A stretch of 64,000 nucleotides of DNA from Spirosoma luteum DSM 19990 (GCF_000374065.1 NZ_KB893268.1:225859-289858), one strand, 5' to 3'; shown: positions 1 through 9,028, counted from the first letter of the stretch. The notes: generated by a model from the sequence alone, not told the origin. Translations and numbers: made by a program.

Positions 1-1182
1 AAAGAATGGGGGGTAATAGGTAAATGTTTCTTGGACCGGAGTTAAGCCATAGAACCGAAAAAAGCCGTGGAGCGGAAAAAACGTGATGAGGTACAGGGCC
101 AGGCCTCCCGTCAGCAAGTACGGCTTCAGGGGTGAGTGACTACGCGCCGTAGCAACAATGAGTAACACACCGGTTAAAATATTTGGCAAGTCCTGGAATA
201 TATAATACATGTTGCTGGCAAACAGCCATCCTCCAAATGCCTGTACGAATGACAGCACCTGCTGGCCGACTAAGAGCCAAACTAATCCGCGAATCAAACG
301 AGTGAGCTTTGGCTGCTGAGTGGGCAAGTCCAGAATCTTCAGCAAAAACATGGCGTAAAATATGCCAATACTAAACGACAGTGAGGGTAGATTAGGGTGA
401 TTCAACAATGAGTAAGAGGCGGAGATTAGACCTAATCCAAACCGACTGTTCATCATTTTAACCACCCAGATGAAAGCTGTGCCGGCATAGAGCGCGTAGT
501 ACAGGAAAGTCCGGTCCCGGTTCAGGAAATACTGGTAGAAGGTGTATGTACCCATTAGTAGGAGACAACCCAGAATCATAGCCATCGCTCCGAACAAATG
601 AGCCGCAATTCGAACCCAATAGGCATTCCACAATTCGAAATCTCGGCTGGTGAAAAGTGAAATTTTTAGCTCATTAAACGTTCGTACGAAGTTAACCACC
701 TGGATGTAGTATTGACGAGTCGTTCGGGGTGGAACAATGACTGGCAACGCCAACGGTCCAAGCGGACTGCGATCCCAACGCCACAGAAAACCAGCATGAC
801 TACTGTTGGGAGGAGCCGTCCGGCTTAGTTCATACAGAGTAATGTCGGCATGAACACCCATGTGGGCGTACAGGCGCACAGTATCTGTTGGATGCGTATT
901 GGTGATTGAAAAACGAAACCAAACTTGTTGCCGGGACCAACTCGTACTCACATCCCATCGGTAGCGCAGGCCGGGTTTGAACGGATAAAATTGCTGTTGC
1001 CGTATCCAGGCTAGTGACCGATTTGGGTCAGACGATGAATCGGGGAAGAATTGGCTATTCGGGCGAATATCGAAACCACCCGATGTAACAGGCTGCCCAT
1101 TGAAAATAATCGGCGGCAGACCCTCCTGCGCCAATACGGTCAGCCTCATCAGCCACAACCAACAAAATAGACACCAGCGCAT
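1..1182 (-). CDS. 7TMR-DISM sensor protein, 3' truncated by window edge
   Basis: The frame opens at the ATG read from 1182 and stays open for 394 codons to base 1, so the C-terminus is missing. The first about 20 residues form a signal peptide ending near LTVLAQE. Residues of roughly 40-165 look like the 7TMR-DISMED2 extracellular beta-sandwich (WFRFSITN followed by a LYELSR-type strand). From about residue 195 there are successive membrane helices typical of the 7TM-DISM module (AMAMILGCLLLMGTYTF, then YYALYAGTAFIWV). In this family the seven-helix bundle is normally followed by a cytoplasmic output domain such as a histidine kinase, LytTR or cyclase, which lies outside the window. The assignment rests on domain order seen by eye. 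Confidence 0.8.
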   Translation of the reverse strand, partial: MRWCLFCWLWLMRLTVLAQEGLPPIIFNGQPVTSGGFDIRPNSQFFPDSSSDPNRSLAWIRQQQFYPFKPGLRYRWDVSTSWSRQQVWFRFSITNTHPTDTVRLYAHMGVHADITLYELSRTAPPNSSHAGFLWRWDRSPLGPLALPVIVPPRTTRQYYIQVVNFVRTFNELKISLFTSRDFELWNAYWVRIAAHLFGAMAMILGCLLLMGTYTFYQYFLNRDRTFLYYALYAGTAFIWVVKMMNSRFGLGLISASYSLLNHPNLPSLSFSIGIFYAMFLLKILDLPTQQPKLTRLIRGLVWLLVGQQVLSFVQAFGGWLFASNMYYIFQDLPNILTGVLLIVATARSHSPLKPYLLTGGLALYLITFFPLHGFFRFYGLTPVQETFTYYPPFF

Positions 1183-1293
1183 AGGTTCGGTATTTCTTTA
1201 AAGATACTGACGATTAGTGCGTTTACGCATCCCGTCCCGGCTGAACAGTCTCTTCTTTTGAGTGAATGGTCGTTTTTTTGAGTGAGCGAATAA

Positions 1294-1405
1294 CCTGACC
1301 GTTTACCCGCTTCACTCAGAAATTCTACGGTCTACGCGAAATTATATACCATTCATCCTGTCCTTCTTTTCACTCCTTTGCCCGCCCGGTACGTTTGGGG
1401 TAGTC
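1294..1405 (+). repeat. Duplicated upstream region, copy A
   Basis: This 112-bp block aligns without gaps to 2063-2174; a hand alignment gives 84 of 112 identical bases. Conserved cores include CCTGACCGTT, ACGCGAAATT, CATACCA/TATACCA and CCCGGTAnGTTTG. It precedes the exported protein at 1531 and ends with a TAnnTTTG promoter box. Confidence 0.75.
1390..1397 (+). promoter_or_regulatory. Putative -7 box TACGTTTG
   Basis: Matches the Bacteroidota TAnnTTTG -7 consensus and lies in the conserved part of duplicated block A. The T-rich tract about 20 bases upstream (1361-1370) could serve as a weak -33 element. The distance to the chosen ATG at 1531 is about 130 bases. Confidence 0.45.
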
Positions 1406-1530
1406 AACCAGTGACAGGTTGTGCGCACCGCGTTCAATTAAGCCAGCTTTCAGATTGATAGACACAGGTCTGTTTGCAGAAAGCTGATGGTCAACGACTA
1501 AGACAGGAAACCCATTTTTCTATCCACACC

Positions 1531-2019
1531 ATGAAAACGATCAACGCATTTCACGTTCCGCGAAACGTCATCAACCGCGTGCTGCTCGCTGGTTTAGCTT
1601 TGGTTTCGCCATCGCTCTATGCCCAGACCTTCACGGGGCGGGATTACCTCGACGAATCGCCCGTTAGCATCCGCGCCTTTGTCTATCCTGATGCCCGAAA
1701 AGAAGCCATCAAAATTCGCCTGGAGAATCGAGGGGCTAAGGCGGTTCGCATTCGGATTTTGGATGAGAAGCAAAAGCCGGTTTATGACGACTATGTAACG
1801 AAACTGGCTTACTACAGTCGGTTCGATGTATCGGCTTTGCCTTACGGGGCCTATACGGTTGAGCTAAGCACCGAAACGGTCCGGCACCGGCAGGGCTTTC
1901 GACTGGAGCGGCCACTGGCTGGGCAGGTTGCCGCCGGGCACCTCGTCATGGCTGTTCAGCCTACGGAATCGGACAGTCTGGTTGCCCAAAACCTATTTGT
2001 AGTGAAGATAGGGTACTGA
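1531..2019 (+). CDS. Exported beta-sandwich protein of unknown function
   Basis: A 162-residue protein starting at ATG 1531; an upstream in-frame start at 1474 would put extra residues before an obvious signal peptide, so it was not used. The signal peptide ends at SLYAQ. The mature part has short strands and a segment (RFDVSALPYGAYTVEL) resembling the Ig-like folds found at the ends of Bacteroidota secreted proteins, but it lacks a convincing type IX sorting tail. The leader just before the ATG (TTTCTATCCACACC) is nearly the same as that of the OMP gene at 2806, and its promoter block is shared with the gene at 2228, suggesting the three are related in origin or control. No function is recognised. 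Confidence 0.75.
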   Translation: MKTINAFHVPRNVINRVLLAGLALVSPSLYAQTFTGRDYLDESPVSIRAFVYPDARKEAIKIRLENRGAKAVRIRILDEKQKPVYDDYVTKLAYYSRFDVSALPYGAYTVELSTETVRHRQGFRLERPLAGQVAAGHLVMAVQPTESDSLVAQNLFVVKIGY

Positions 2020-2062
2020 ACGAAAAAACGTAAGGTCTCTGCTGCCAGGTTCGGACGGCTTC

Positions 2063-2174
2063 CCTGACCGTTCACACGCTCTACTCAGCATTTCGACAGC
2101 TCACGCGAAATTCCATACCACTCATCCCGCGCTTTTTTTTACGCAATCGCCAACCCGGTATGTTTGATGTAGTC
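2063..2174 (+). repeat. Duplicated upstream region, copy B
   Basis: Second copy of the 112-bp block (see 1294-1405), about 75 percent identical with no gaps. It lies between the exported protein ending at 2019 and the SnoaL-like gene starting at 2228. Confidence 0.75.
2159..2166 (+). promoter_or_regulatory. Putative -7 box TATGTTTG
   Basis: Matches TAnnTTTG and occupies the same position in block B as TACGTTTG in block A. A T8 run ends at 2140, about 18 bases upstream. It would give a 5' leader of about 55 bases for the gene at 2228. Confidence 0.5.
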
Positions 2175-2227
2175 TGTTACCGCCCGGGTTTCGAACAACG
2201 AACAAACCATACAAACCCAATACATCC

Positions 2228-2755
2228 ATGAAAACGCTGTTCATTCTTCTGACCTTCTCCGCTGTTACGCTCCTGGCAACTAGCGTCCGCGCCCAGTCGG
2301 CCGGAACCGCACCGGCGGACCGGCCGGACCGCGATGAAAAAGCCCTTCGCAAAACGGTAGACGACGCACGGGCCGCGTTCGACAAACGCGACCTGAACGC
2401 CTTCACCACCTATTTTATCAACTCGCCGGACCTATACTACCAGGTGACGACTGGTGATCATCAGCTCATTCTGGCGCACGGCTTCGAGAATATGAAAAAG
2501 ATGGTTGGGGGTTATATGAAGGACAACCCAACCCCAGCCAAAGCGGGTAGTTTCAAAACGACCGACCTCCGCCTTCGGGTGAACGGAAACGTGGCCTTCC
2601 TGTCGGGTAATAGCGTGGACAGTTCCAGCAACGAGAGCAGCCAGGATTTTATCATACTGGAAAAACAGGTAGGTAACGGTTCGGGACCCCAATGGAAAAT
2701 TTCGGCCCTGACCGCCCAATATTACGAAATGGGGAAACGGATAGAGGTAAACTAA
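2228..2755 (+). CDS. Exported SnoaL/DUF4440-like protein
   Basis: 175 residues with a signal peptide (MKTLFILLTFSAVTLLATS, cleavage near VRAQ). The mature part looks like an NTF2-like/SnoaL fold: an opening helix with ALRKTVDDARAAFDKRDL, a central DLYYQVTTG strand, an FLSGNSVDS strand and a closing QWKISALTAQYY strand. Such domains bind small ligands or act as enzymes; the specific role here cannot be told. It starts 53 bases after duplicated promoter block B and is followed 50 bases later by an outer membrane beta-barrel gene, so the two may be co-transcribed. Confidence 0.8.
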   Translation: MKTLFILLTFSAVTLLATSVRAQSAGTAPADRPDRDEKALRKTVDDARAAFDKRDLNAFTTYFINSPDLYYQVTTGDHQLILAHGFENMKKMVGGYMKDNPTPAKAGSFKTTDLRLRVNGNVAFLSGNSVDSSSNESSQDFIILEKQVGNGSGPQWKISALTAQYYEMGKRIEVN

Positions 2756-2805
2756 AGCCGTAGTTCCGATTTCAATTATCCAAACACAATCTTTCTATCT
2801 ACACC

Positions 2806-5250
2806 ATGAAATTGATTTACCTATCTCTGCTAACGCTATCCACACCATTCTCTATAATATGGGCGCAGACTACGCTGATTGGCACTGTCCAAGATGGGGT
2901 AGGTAAACCACTGCCCTTTGCCAGCGTAGCCCTGCTCAATACCCGCGATTCGACCGTAGCCAAAGGAACTGCCAGTGACCAACAGGGAGCCTACGCGTTC
3001 GAAAACGTCCACGCCGGAAAGTACCTGGTTCAGGCCACGGCGGTTGGCTACCAGAAAGTCCACTCAACAGTGCTGGACGTGACAACTAACCCTGTCAATG
3101 TGCCGGTACTGGTGCTGCCGGAAGTTACCGGCAAACTGGCCGAAGTGCAGGTGACGGCTAAAAAACCGTTCGTGGAGCAGCAACTCGACCGGATGGTGGT
3201 CAACGTAGCGAACAGCATTGTGGGCAGCGGCAGCACGGCGTTGGAAGTGCTCGAAAAGTCGCCGGGTGTAACGGTCGATTATCAGAATGAACGGCTGCAA
3301 CTGCGGGGAAAAGACGGAGTTATTGTGCAGATAGACGGAAAGCAGACCTACCTCTCGGCGCAGGATGTGATTGCGATGCTGCGGAGCATGTCGAGCGATA
3401 ACATCGAAACGATTGAGCTGATTACGAATCCATCGGCCAGATACGACGCGGCTGGTAATTCTGGCATTATCAACATCCGGCTCAAAAAGAATACGAACGT
3501 CGGCACCAACGGCACGGCCTCCGTAGCGGGTGGCTCAGGCCGGTTCGACCGGGAGCGGAGTAGCCTGCAACTGAACAACCGAACCAAAAAGCTGAACCTG
3601 TTCGCTAATTACAGCCTGAACCGGGGTGGCAACTACTGGGATTTTCTGCTCACCCGCAACCAGCCCGACCCTAGTACTACCGATGCCTCCCGGCGGAACA
3701 TCGTCAGCCAAACCACCTATCTGACCTTTCGTGATGTGGGCCATAACGCCAAAGCCGGACTGGATTTTTCGCCGTCTAAAACGACAACCATCGGCATCGT
3801 CTGGACGGGTTTCTGGAGCGATCACCGCGAAACCGGCCCTGCCGGAGCCAATTTTCGTCGTAGTGAAGACGGGCCGGTGTACCTGCAAACATCGACCGAC
3901 AAGACCTACACGACCGTTTCACAAAACCAACTCATCAACCTGAATGTACAGCAGTCGTTCGGGGAGAAACACGGCCAGTTGACTGCCGATTTCGATGTTG
4001 GCCATTTCAGTCGCCAGTATAGCAACAGCCTGCTGACCAAAACGCTCATCGCGATTGGCGACGTCAGTCAACCCGTGGCTGGTCTGCTGATTACGCAGCC
4101 CTCGACCATCGACATCCGCACGGTAAAAATCGACTACAACCGGCCATTGTCGAACGGCTGGAAGATGGAGACGGGTCTGAAAGGCGCATCCGTAAAAACC
4201 GATAATGACCTGCACCTGAGCAGCGGACCGTCCGGCGCATTGGTGATTGACCCGGCGCTGTCGAACCATTTTCAGTACACCGAGCGGGTCAATGCAGCCT
4301 ACGCCAGCGTATCGGGCAAGTGGGGGACTACGAACGTGCAGGCAGGTCTGCGGACGGAGCATACGCACTCGGAAGGCAAGCTCATCGACGCCCCGGTCCT
4401 CACCCTGAATCAGGTTGTGGTGCGTGATTACCTGAAATGGTTTCCGAGTCTGTTTGTCTCGCGGCCTTTGTCACCTGACCAGACGCTGACTTTCTCGTAC
4501 AGTTACCGCATCGACCGACCCAACTACCAGAATCTGAATCCGGCGCGGGGCTATGTCGACCCGTTTGCGTATTCGATTGGCAATGCCTACCTGAAGCCTC
4601 AGTTTACGCACGCGCTGGAAGGCAAACTAAGCCTGAAGAACGGCGTATTTGCGTCGCTGGGCGCCGATTACACGTCCGATCTGATGTTTTTTACGATCCA
4701 CGCGCTGGAAGGTAATAAGACCTACGTTACGACGGAAAACCTTGGTCACTCACAGGGCTATACGCTGACCCTGAGCTATCCGCTGACGGTAGTGAAAGGG
4801 TGGCAACTGCAAACCAATGTGCTGGGCTATTACAACCGCTTTCAGTATGACTATGAAGGAACAGTTCTGCAAATCCAGAACGTAGCGGGGCGTGTAAATG
4901 GTAATAACGCCTTTACGCTGGGCCACGGCTGGACGGCTGAACTCAACGGCTGGGTCAGTACGCCCGCCGTCAATGGCATCTGGTCATCGCCCTGGCTGGG
5001 AGCGCTGGATACGGGCGTACAAAAGCTGGTATCGTCGGCGCTGAAAGTTAAGTTCAGCCTGCAGGACGTGTTTCATACCAACCGGTTCCGCCCCAGTGTG
5101 AATACGCCGAATGGAAACCAGGCCGGTATTCTAACCTTCGACACACGCGTAGCCCTGCTGAACCTGACCTACACCTTTGGCAACCAGAAACTGAAGGGCG
5201 AACGGCAACGGCGTACCGGTTCGGATGACGAAACCCGGCGGGCTAATTAA
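2806..5250 (+). CDS. Outer membrane beta-barrel protein with carboxypeptidase-like N-domain
   Basis: 814 residues. A signal peptide (to IIWAQ) is followed by a carboxypeptidase-D-regulatory-like domain (about 23-105, GTVQDGVGKPLPFASVALL) and a plug-like segment (about 115-225, with VLEKSPGVTVD and IELITNPSARYDAAGN). The remainder is a long beta-barrel of the OMP_b-brl_3 type (TonB-dependent receptor relatives), ending in strands such as LLNLTYTFGN. The N-domain and the EVLEKSPGV plug motif are typical of this Bacteroidota family, which often has no known substrate. The C-terminal tail is basic (KLKGERQRRTGSDDETRR). No SusD partner is adjacent, so a glycan-uptake role is not suggested. Confidence 0.88.
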   Translation: MKLIYLSLLTLSTPFSIIWAQTTLIGTVQDGVGKPLPFASVALLNTRDSTVAKGTASDQQGAYAFENVHAGKYLVQATAVGYQKVHSTVLDVTTNPVNVPVLVLPEVTGKLAEVQVTAKKPFVEQQLDRMVVNVANSIVGSGSTALEVLEKSPGVTVDYQNERLQLRGKDGVIVQIDGKQTYLSAQDVIAMLRSMSSDNIETIELITNPSARYDAAGNSGIINIRLKKNTNVGTNGTASVAGGSGRFDRERSSLQLNNRTKKLNLFANYSLNRGGNYWDFLLTRNQPDPSTTDASRRNIVSQTTYLTFRDVGHNAKAGLDFSPSKTTTIGIVWTGFWSDHRETGPAGANFRRSEDGPVYLQTSTDKTYTTVSQNQLINLNVQQSFGEKHGQLTADFDVGHFSRQYSNSLLTKTLIAIGDVSQPVAGLLITQPSTIDIRTVKIDYNRPLSNGWKMETGLKGASVKTDNDLHLSSGPSGALVIDPALSNHFQYTERVNAAYASVSGKWGTTNVQAGLRTEHTHSEGKLIDAPVLTLNQVVVRDYLKWFPSLFVSRPLSPDQTLTFSYSYRIDRPNYQNLNPARGYVDPFAYSIGNAYLKPQFTHALEGKLSLKNGVFASLGADYTSDLMFFTIHALEGNKTYVTTENLGHSQGYTLTLSYPLTVVKGWQLQTNVLGYYNRFQYDYEGTVLQIQNVAGRVNGNNAFTLGHGWTAELNGWVSTPAVNGIWSSPWLGALDTGVQKLVSSALKVKFSLQDVFHTNRFRPSVNTPNGNQAGILTFDTRVALLNLTYTFGNQKLKGERQRRTGSDDETRRAN

Positions 5251-5381
5251 ACGAACCTGGTCTCGCTGATTACCTTAATCTCCTGTACGGGGCAAATGCA
5301 CTTGCAGGAGGGCTCTCTCTACTCATTATCCTGTTATTGCCAGGGAAACGTAAGAGAATCAGTAAGTTTGTTTTTACTCAC

Positions 5382-5921
5382 ATGATACACACGCCTGATT
5401 CATCCGTAATTCAAATCACATTTCAGTTTACCCGGAAAGAGCTTTTTGACGGGTTACTGGCCGTTTCGATAAGTCGCCCCGGCACGAGAGTGTTTCGATT
5501 AATTGGAATAGGGTTAACGCTGGCAAGTTTCCTGATCGTGTTTATTGATGTTTTCTCCGGTCGTTACCCAGCCTGGTATAGCTGGTTGTTTATCCTGTTC
5601 AGCTTATATGTCACGTTCAGTCCGGAGACCGCAACCTGGTTCCAGGCGAAAACCCTGGTAAAACGAAACGCCCAGATCACCGAGCCGGTAACGTATACGT
5701 TCAATAAAACGGACTATAGCCTTGTTGGTGAGAGTTTTTTAACCCGTATGGATTATGCCAAGCTGTATGAAGTCAGGGAAACGACTGATTTTATTTTATT
5801 GAAGCTATCAGAGGGCACTGCCCACGTAATCCCCAAACGCGCTGTGTCAGTCGACCAGTTCGCCGTATTTAAAGAGATAATACAATCGATACCAAAGCTA
5901 AAATCGAGATTTGATTCCTAG
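5382..5921 (+). CDS. YcxB-like membrane protein
   Basis: 179 residues from ATG 5382 (an in-frame start at 5337 gives a long poorly conserved leader). There are two adjacent membrane helices (about 35-75: FRLIGIGLTLASFLIVFIDV and WYSWLFILFSLYVTF). The C-terminal YcxB-like domain (about 100-165) carries the motif YTFNKTDYSLVGESFLTRMD followed by DFILLKLS and HVIPKRA. YcxB-like proteins are widespread and functionally uncharacterised. It lies downstream of the OMP gene, about 130 bases away, with no obvious terminator between. Confidence 0.75.
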   Translation: MIHTPDSSVIQITFQFTRKELFDGLLAVSISRPGTRVFRLIGIGLTLASFLIVFIDVFSGRYPAWYSWLFILFSLYVTFSPETATWFQAKTLVKRNAQITEPVTYTFNKTDYSLVGESFLTRMDYAKLYEVRETTDFILLKLSEGTAHVIPKRAVSVDQFAVFKEIIQSIPKLKSRFDS

Positions 5922-6112
5922 AAACTCGATCTATTTATTCTGGCAGTTCACGCAATACCTGTAGCGAGCCGAAATAGTCCAGAACCCTGGCCTGATAAAT
6001 GAGGCTTGCCGCGATCTCAGAAAGATCACCGATTTTCGGGGTAAGAAACACCTGCCGAAGCATTTTTTTCAAAGCTGTTCCTGATCGTACTGATGGAGAA
6101 AGAATGGTCTTG

Positions 6113-6889
6113 TCAAATAACCGTGCCACCGTCGGCATAAAACAAGCTGCCAGTACTGTACGATGACGCATCGGAGGCCAGAAATAGGGCCAGCGGGCTA
6201 ATTTCGTCGGTGGTGCCCATGCGGGCGATGGGAATGCGTTTGGTGAAATAATTCAGTGTCTTCTCATCCTGCCAGAGTGCCTGACTGAACTTTGTCTTTA
6301 TCAGGCCGGGACAAATGGCGTTTACCCGAATACCGTCCGGCCCCCATTCCTTTGCCAGCACTTTGGTCAGCATATTCAGCGATGCTTTGCTGACGCTGTA
6401 CATCCCCAGGCCGGGGTCGGGGGTGTGACCGGCAATGCTGCTAATCATCAGGATGCTGCCGCCCCCCCGCGCTTTCATGCTCGGATAGCATAGTTTGCTC
6501 AACTCAAAGGGGGCTTTCACATTGGCCTGCATAATCTTGTCGAACGCTGCCCCGTCGCAGTCGAGGGAGGGACCGAATACGGGGTTCGTGGCCGCGTTGT
6601 TGACCAGAATATCGATGCCGCCGTAAGTCGCGATGCTCTTGTCGACCAGTTGCCGGAGTTGGTCCATATCGCCCACGTGGGCGGCTATGCCGGTTGCTTC
6701 GCCCCCCTGCGCGCTGATATCGCTGGCGAGAGCGTCGCAGGCGTCCTGCTTGCGACTACTCACAATGACCTTAGCACCGAAGCGGGCAAAAACGCGGGCC
6801 ATATCTTCGCCGATTCCTTTGCTGGCCCCGGTGATTACGGCCACTTTGCCGGTAAGGTCGAACATTGCTTTTTCCGCTTGTATAGCCAT
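6113..6889 (-). CDS. SDR family NAD(P)-dependent oxidoreductase
   Basis: 258 residues from ATG 6889, 17 bases after the stop of the preceding gene; an upstream ATG (6943) would overlap that gene and adds an untypical leader. Classical short-chain dehydrogenase features are present: cofactor motif TGASKGIG near the N-terminus, NNAA, the catalytic Ser within MISSIAG, YSVSK as the Tyr-x-x-x-Lys pair, and a C-terminal LFYADGGTVI. It is the last gene of a four-gene minus-strand run with a GCS2 ligase, a glutamine amidotransferase-like protein and an ATP-grasp-like protein, and may reduce or oxidise an intermediate of that pathway. It could equally be an unrelated acyl or sugar dehydrogenase. Confidence 0.88.
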   Translation of the reverse strand: MAIQAEKAMFDLTGKVAVITGASKGIGEDMARVFARFGAKVIVSSRKQDACDALASDISAQGGEATGIAAHVGDMDQLRQLVDKSIATYGGIDILVNNAATNPVFGPSLDCDGAAFDKIMQANVKAPFELSKLCYPSMKARGGGSILMISSIAGHTPDPGLGMYSVSKASLNMLTKVLAKEWGPDGIRVNAICPGLIKTKFSQALWQDEKTLNYFTKRIPIARMGTTDEISPLALFLASDASSYSTGSLFYADGGTVI

Positions 6890-6906
6890 AACCGATAAAT
6901 CTGTTT

Positions 6907-8121
6907 TTATTTCTCGAAAAAGCAGATTGTGCCACCTACCCAATCTTTATTTTTGTTGAAATCCACGCCAATCATTTCGCCCCGGCTCAACCGCCCCAGG
7001 TTCGTCAGCAGCGTCGGCTTTTCATCGCCCTTCGGCCAGATAAACAGCATGCGAATCTCGCACTTGACCAACCCATCCGGCGACTGGATGACTGGTTCAT
7101 ACACTACCTTTTTCTGGAGCAGGTAACCGTCCCGCTGATCGAACGGAATAGCATCGAGGTCGGCGGGTGTAACGTTGAGTTTGACCCCGCTACCGGCAAA
7201 CGAGAACAACGGTTTCAGCACGTAGTTTTCCAGGTCGGCCGGGTATTCGGGCAGATCGGACAGGTAATAACTGTCTGGTACGTACGGGCTTTTCAGGAGT
7301 GGCAGCGTGTACTTGCTGATGCGAAAAAACCAGTTCGGGTGCCCGATCCACTCCACATCCACATCGTCCGTGAGCTGAAAATCGGTCTTCAGGTCGGGGA
7401 AATGCTTTAGGTCGTCGAAGATGAGCCGGTTATAAATTCGTTTGATACGGATCTGCCGACCCTCTTTTTCGTAGTAGAGCGCCCGGCCTTCTTTCCTGAT
7501 TTTGGTTAAGCAAACGGGTGCTACGCCGGTGGCTTTTTCCGTCAGCACAAAGTCGATACGGGTCTTTTGCTTTTCGGGATAAATTTCCAGCAGGATCACC
7601 TCTTCGGGCTGGCAATCGCCCACCAGCATCTGCCGTAATTGCCCCAGATAATCAATATTGGTAGCTGCATTGAACAGATGCGAGAGGTTATCAGGAATGG
7701 GATAAAAAGTACGAAAAAGGGTAGCCAGGTAAGGCTGATACCCGTACAGCGATGGGAATCCCTGTAATTCGATAAGCTGCGGGACAAATTCTCCGTTTGA
7801 GGGATCTTTGCAAACGGCAAAATCGACGGCCAGGAATTGGGTGTGGGCATCCGGCCCGTCGCCCGGTTCGTTCGGAACCCGCTGGCTGGCTGGTATTGCC
7901 TTTTCGGATAGGGCTCTGAAATCGTCGCGGGTAATTACGTCGATAATATCGTCGCAGGCTTGCAATAGCTTGCCGGTCAGTAACTTGGGGATGAAAATAG
8001 GGCTTTCGGCTACGCGAAAGTCAAGCTGGCCGGGTAGGTCGGCTTCAATTCTATCCAAAAAAGCCCGGTATAGTTCCGGGCTAAAAACTTCGTTATAACG
8101 CTGGCGAACAGACTGTATCAT
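6907..8121 (-). CDS. Probable circularly permuted ATP-grasp ligase
   Basis: 404 residues. Although not a standard annotated family to the eye, several segments match circularly permuted ATP-grasp enzymes: LIELQGFPSLYGYQ (about 137-150) in the place of the acidic Mg/substrate motif, KRIYNRLIFDDL (about 225) in the place of the IYRR motif, and NYVLKPLFSFAGSGVKL (about 300) as the lysine/glycine-rich nucleotide-binding strand and loop. Such enzymes join carboxylates to amines using ATP. The gene starts 4 bases after the amidotransferase stop, so translation is probably coupled. The product is unknown. If the match fails, it is a conserved hypothetical protein of this cassette. Confidence 0.65.
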   Translation of the reverse strand: MIQSVRQRYNEVFSPELYRAFLDRIEADLPGQLDFRVAESPIFIPKLLTGKLLQACDDIIDVITRDDFRALSEKAIPASQRVPNEPGDGPDAHTQFLAVDFAVCKDPSNGEFVPQLIELQGFPSLYGYQPYLATLFRTFYPIPDNLSHLFNAATNIDYLGQLRQMLVGDCQPEEVILLEIYPEKQKTRIDFVLTEKATGVAPVCLTKIRKEGRALYYEKEGRQIRIKRIYNRLIFDDLKHFPDLKTDFQLTDDVDVEWIGHPNWFFRISKYTLPLLKSPYVPDSYYLSDLPEYPADLENYVLKPLFSFAGSGVKLNVTPADLDAIPFDQRDGYLLQKKVVYEPVIQSPDGLVKCEIRMLFIWPKGDEKPTLLTNLGRLSRGEMIGVDFNKNKDWVGGTICFFEK

Positions 8122-8125
8122 AACA

Positions 8126-8977
8126 CTATACGCTTTGTGGTTCTTCGGCCGTAACGGACAGGGCCTGGATGGCCTCCCGCAAAAAACCGGGTATAATAAC
8201 CGACTCGGTCAGGGCAATTTTGTCGGGGTCCAGCAGGTAGGCGACCATATCGTCATACTTCTCCTGCCCAAAATTCAGGACGATGTGATTGCGTTTTTCG
8301 GCGGTCTGGAAATACCGCAGCATCCCTTCGTTGTCGGCTTCGGGGTGAAACTGGGTGCCAACTATTTCGGGCGAAAACCGGATGGCCATCACCGCCCGGT
8401 CGAGGGGAACGTGCGGGCGGTATTTCTCCAGGCACAAGACCTGAGCACCCAGCTGTTCCAGCCGTTCTGCGTTTGGCTCCGTAACCTGATAGTCCCGCGA
8501 ATCGACGGCAAAAAACGGATCATCCAGGCCCGTAAGGATGGGTGCCGTATCGCCTTCTTCGGTTTTGTGAACCGGAAAAATACCGAAGGAGGTTGATTTG
8601 CGCTGACTGAGTAACCCTAACTCAAGATGCCGGACAACCAGTTGGAACGAGTGGCAAATCAGAAACACAAACTTTTTGCGGTCGTTATGCCGGTTCCAGT
8701 CAAAAAGCTGGTCGATCAGCGTGAAGTAGTCCTGTTCCCAGGCCTCATCCGACGGCATTGGACTACCCGGTCCGCCCGATGAAATGTAAATGTCATAGCT
8801 CAGGTCGGGAACATCATTGCTCCCCCGGATATCGAACACGTCGACCGTTAGTTCGCTGGGTTGCTCTGACTGGTGGTTTTCCCCCTGTGCGTTCCGGATC
8901 AGGTGCATGATGCAGCGCATACTTTCATTAGCATGCTTATTATTCATGTCCAGAACGGCAATTTTAACTGAATTCAT
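8126..8977 (-). CDS. Class I glutamine amidotransferase-like protein
   Basis: 283 residues. The N-terminal half has the class I GATase fold markers SSGGPGSP (oxyanion region) and FLICHSFQLVV, where the Cys is the expected nucleophile but the usual G-x-C-x-G-x-Q elbow is altered to L-I-C-H-S-F-Q. The His and Glu of the triad are in VGTQFHPEAD. A C-terminal extension of about 70 residues follows the catalytic core. It could supply ammonia to a neighbouring ligase or hydrolyse a gamma-glutamyl bond, like gamma-Glu-specific hydrolases of the same fold. It lies between a GCS2-type ligase (51 bases upstream) and the ATP-grasp-like gene (4 bases downstream). Confidence 0.82.
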   Translation of the reverse strand: MNSVKIAVLDMNNKHANESMRCIMHLIRNAQGENHQSEQPSELTVDVFDIRGSNDVPDLSYDIYISSGGPGSPMPSDEAWEQDYFTLIDQLFDWNRHNDRKKFVFLICHSFQLVVRHLELGLLSQRKSTSFGIFPVHKTEEGDTAPILTGLDDPFFAVDSRDYQVTEPNAERLEQLGAQVLCLEKYRPHVPLDRAVMAIRFSPEIVGTQFHPEADNEGMLRYFQTAEKRNHIVLNFGQEKYDDMVAYLLDPDKIALTESVIIPGFLREAIQALSVTAEEPQSV

Positions 8978-9028
8978 AGCGTTGCGTTACGGTTGGTTTA
9001 TTGATGAAATTGGTTCCAGAAAGAACGG

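Larger units (their letters stand above)
1183..1530. other. Intergenic region with the first copy of a duplicated promoter
   Basis: No gene is seen here. The stretch separates the minus-strand 7TMR-DISM gene from a plus-strand exported protein. It holds the left copy of a 112-bp duplicated block (1294-1405) and GAGTGAATG / GAGTGAGC words at about 1259-1290 that resemble the units of hairpins further along the window, but without a clear inverted partner. Confidence 0.6.

Noticed and set aside
5935..6171. Minus-strand frame of 78 codons downstream of the SDR gene
   Set aside because: Overlaps the SDR 3' end in another frame, with no motif or signal; left unannotated, though 5922-6112 otherwise holds nothing.
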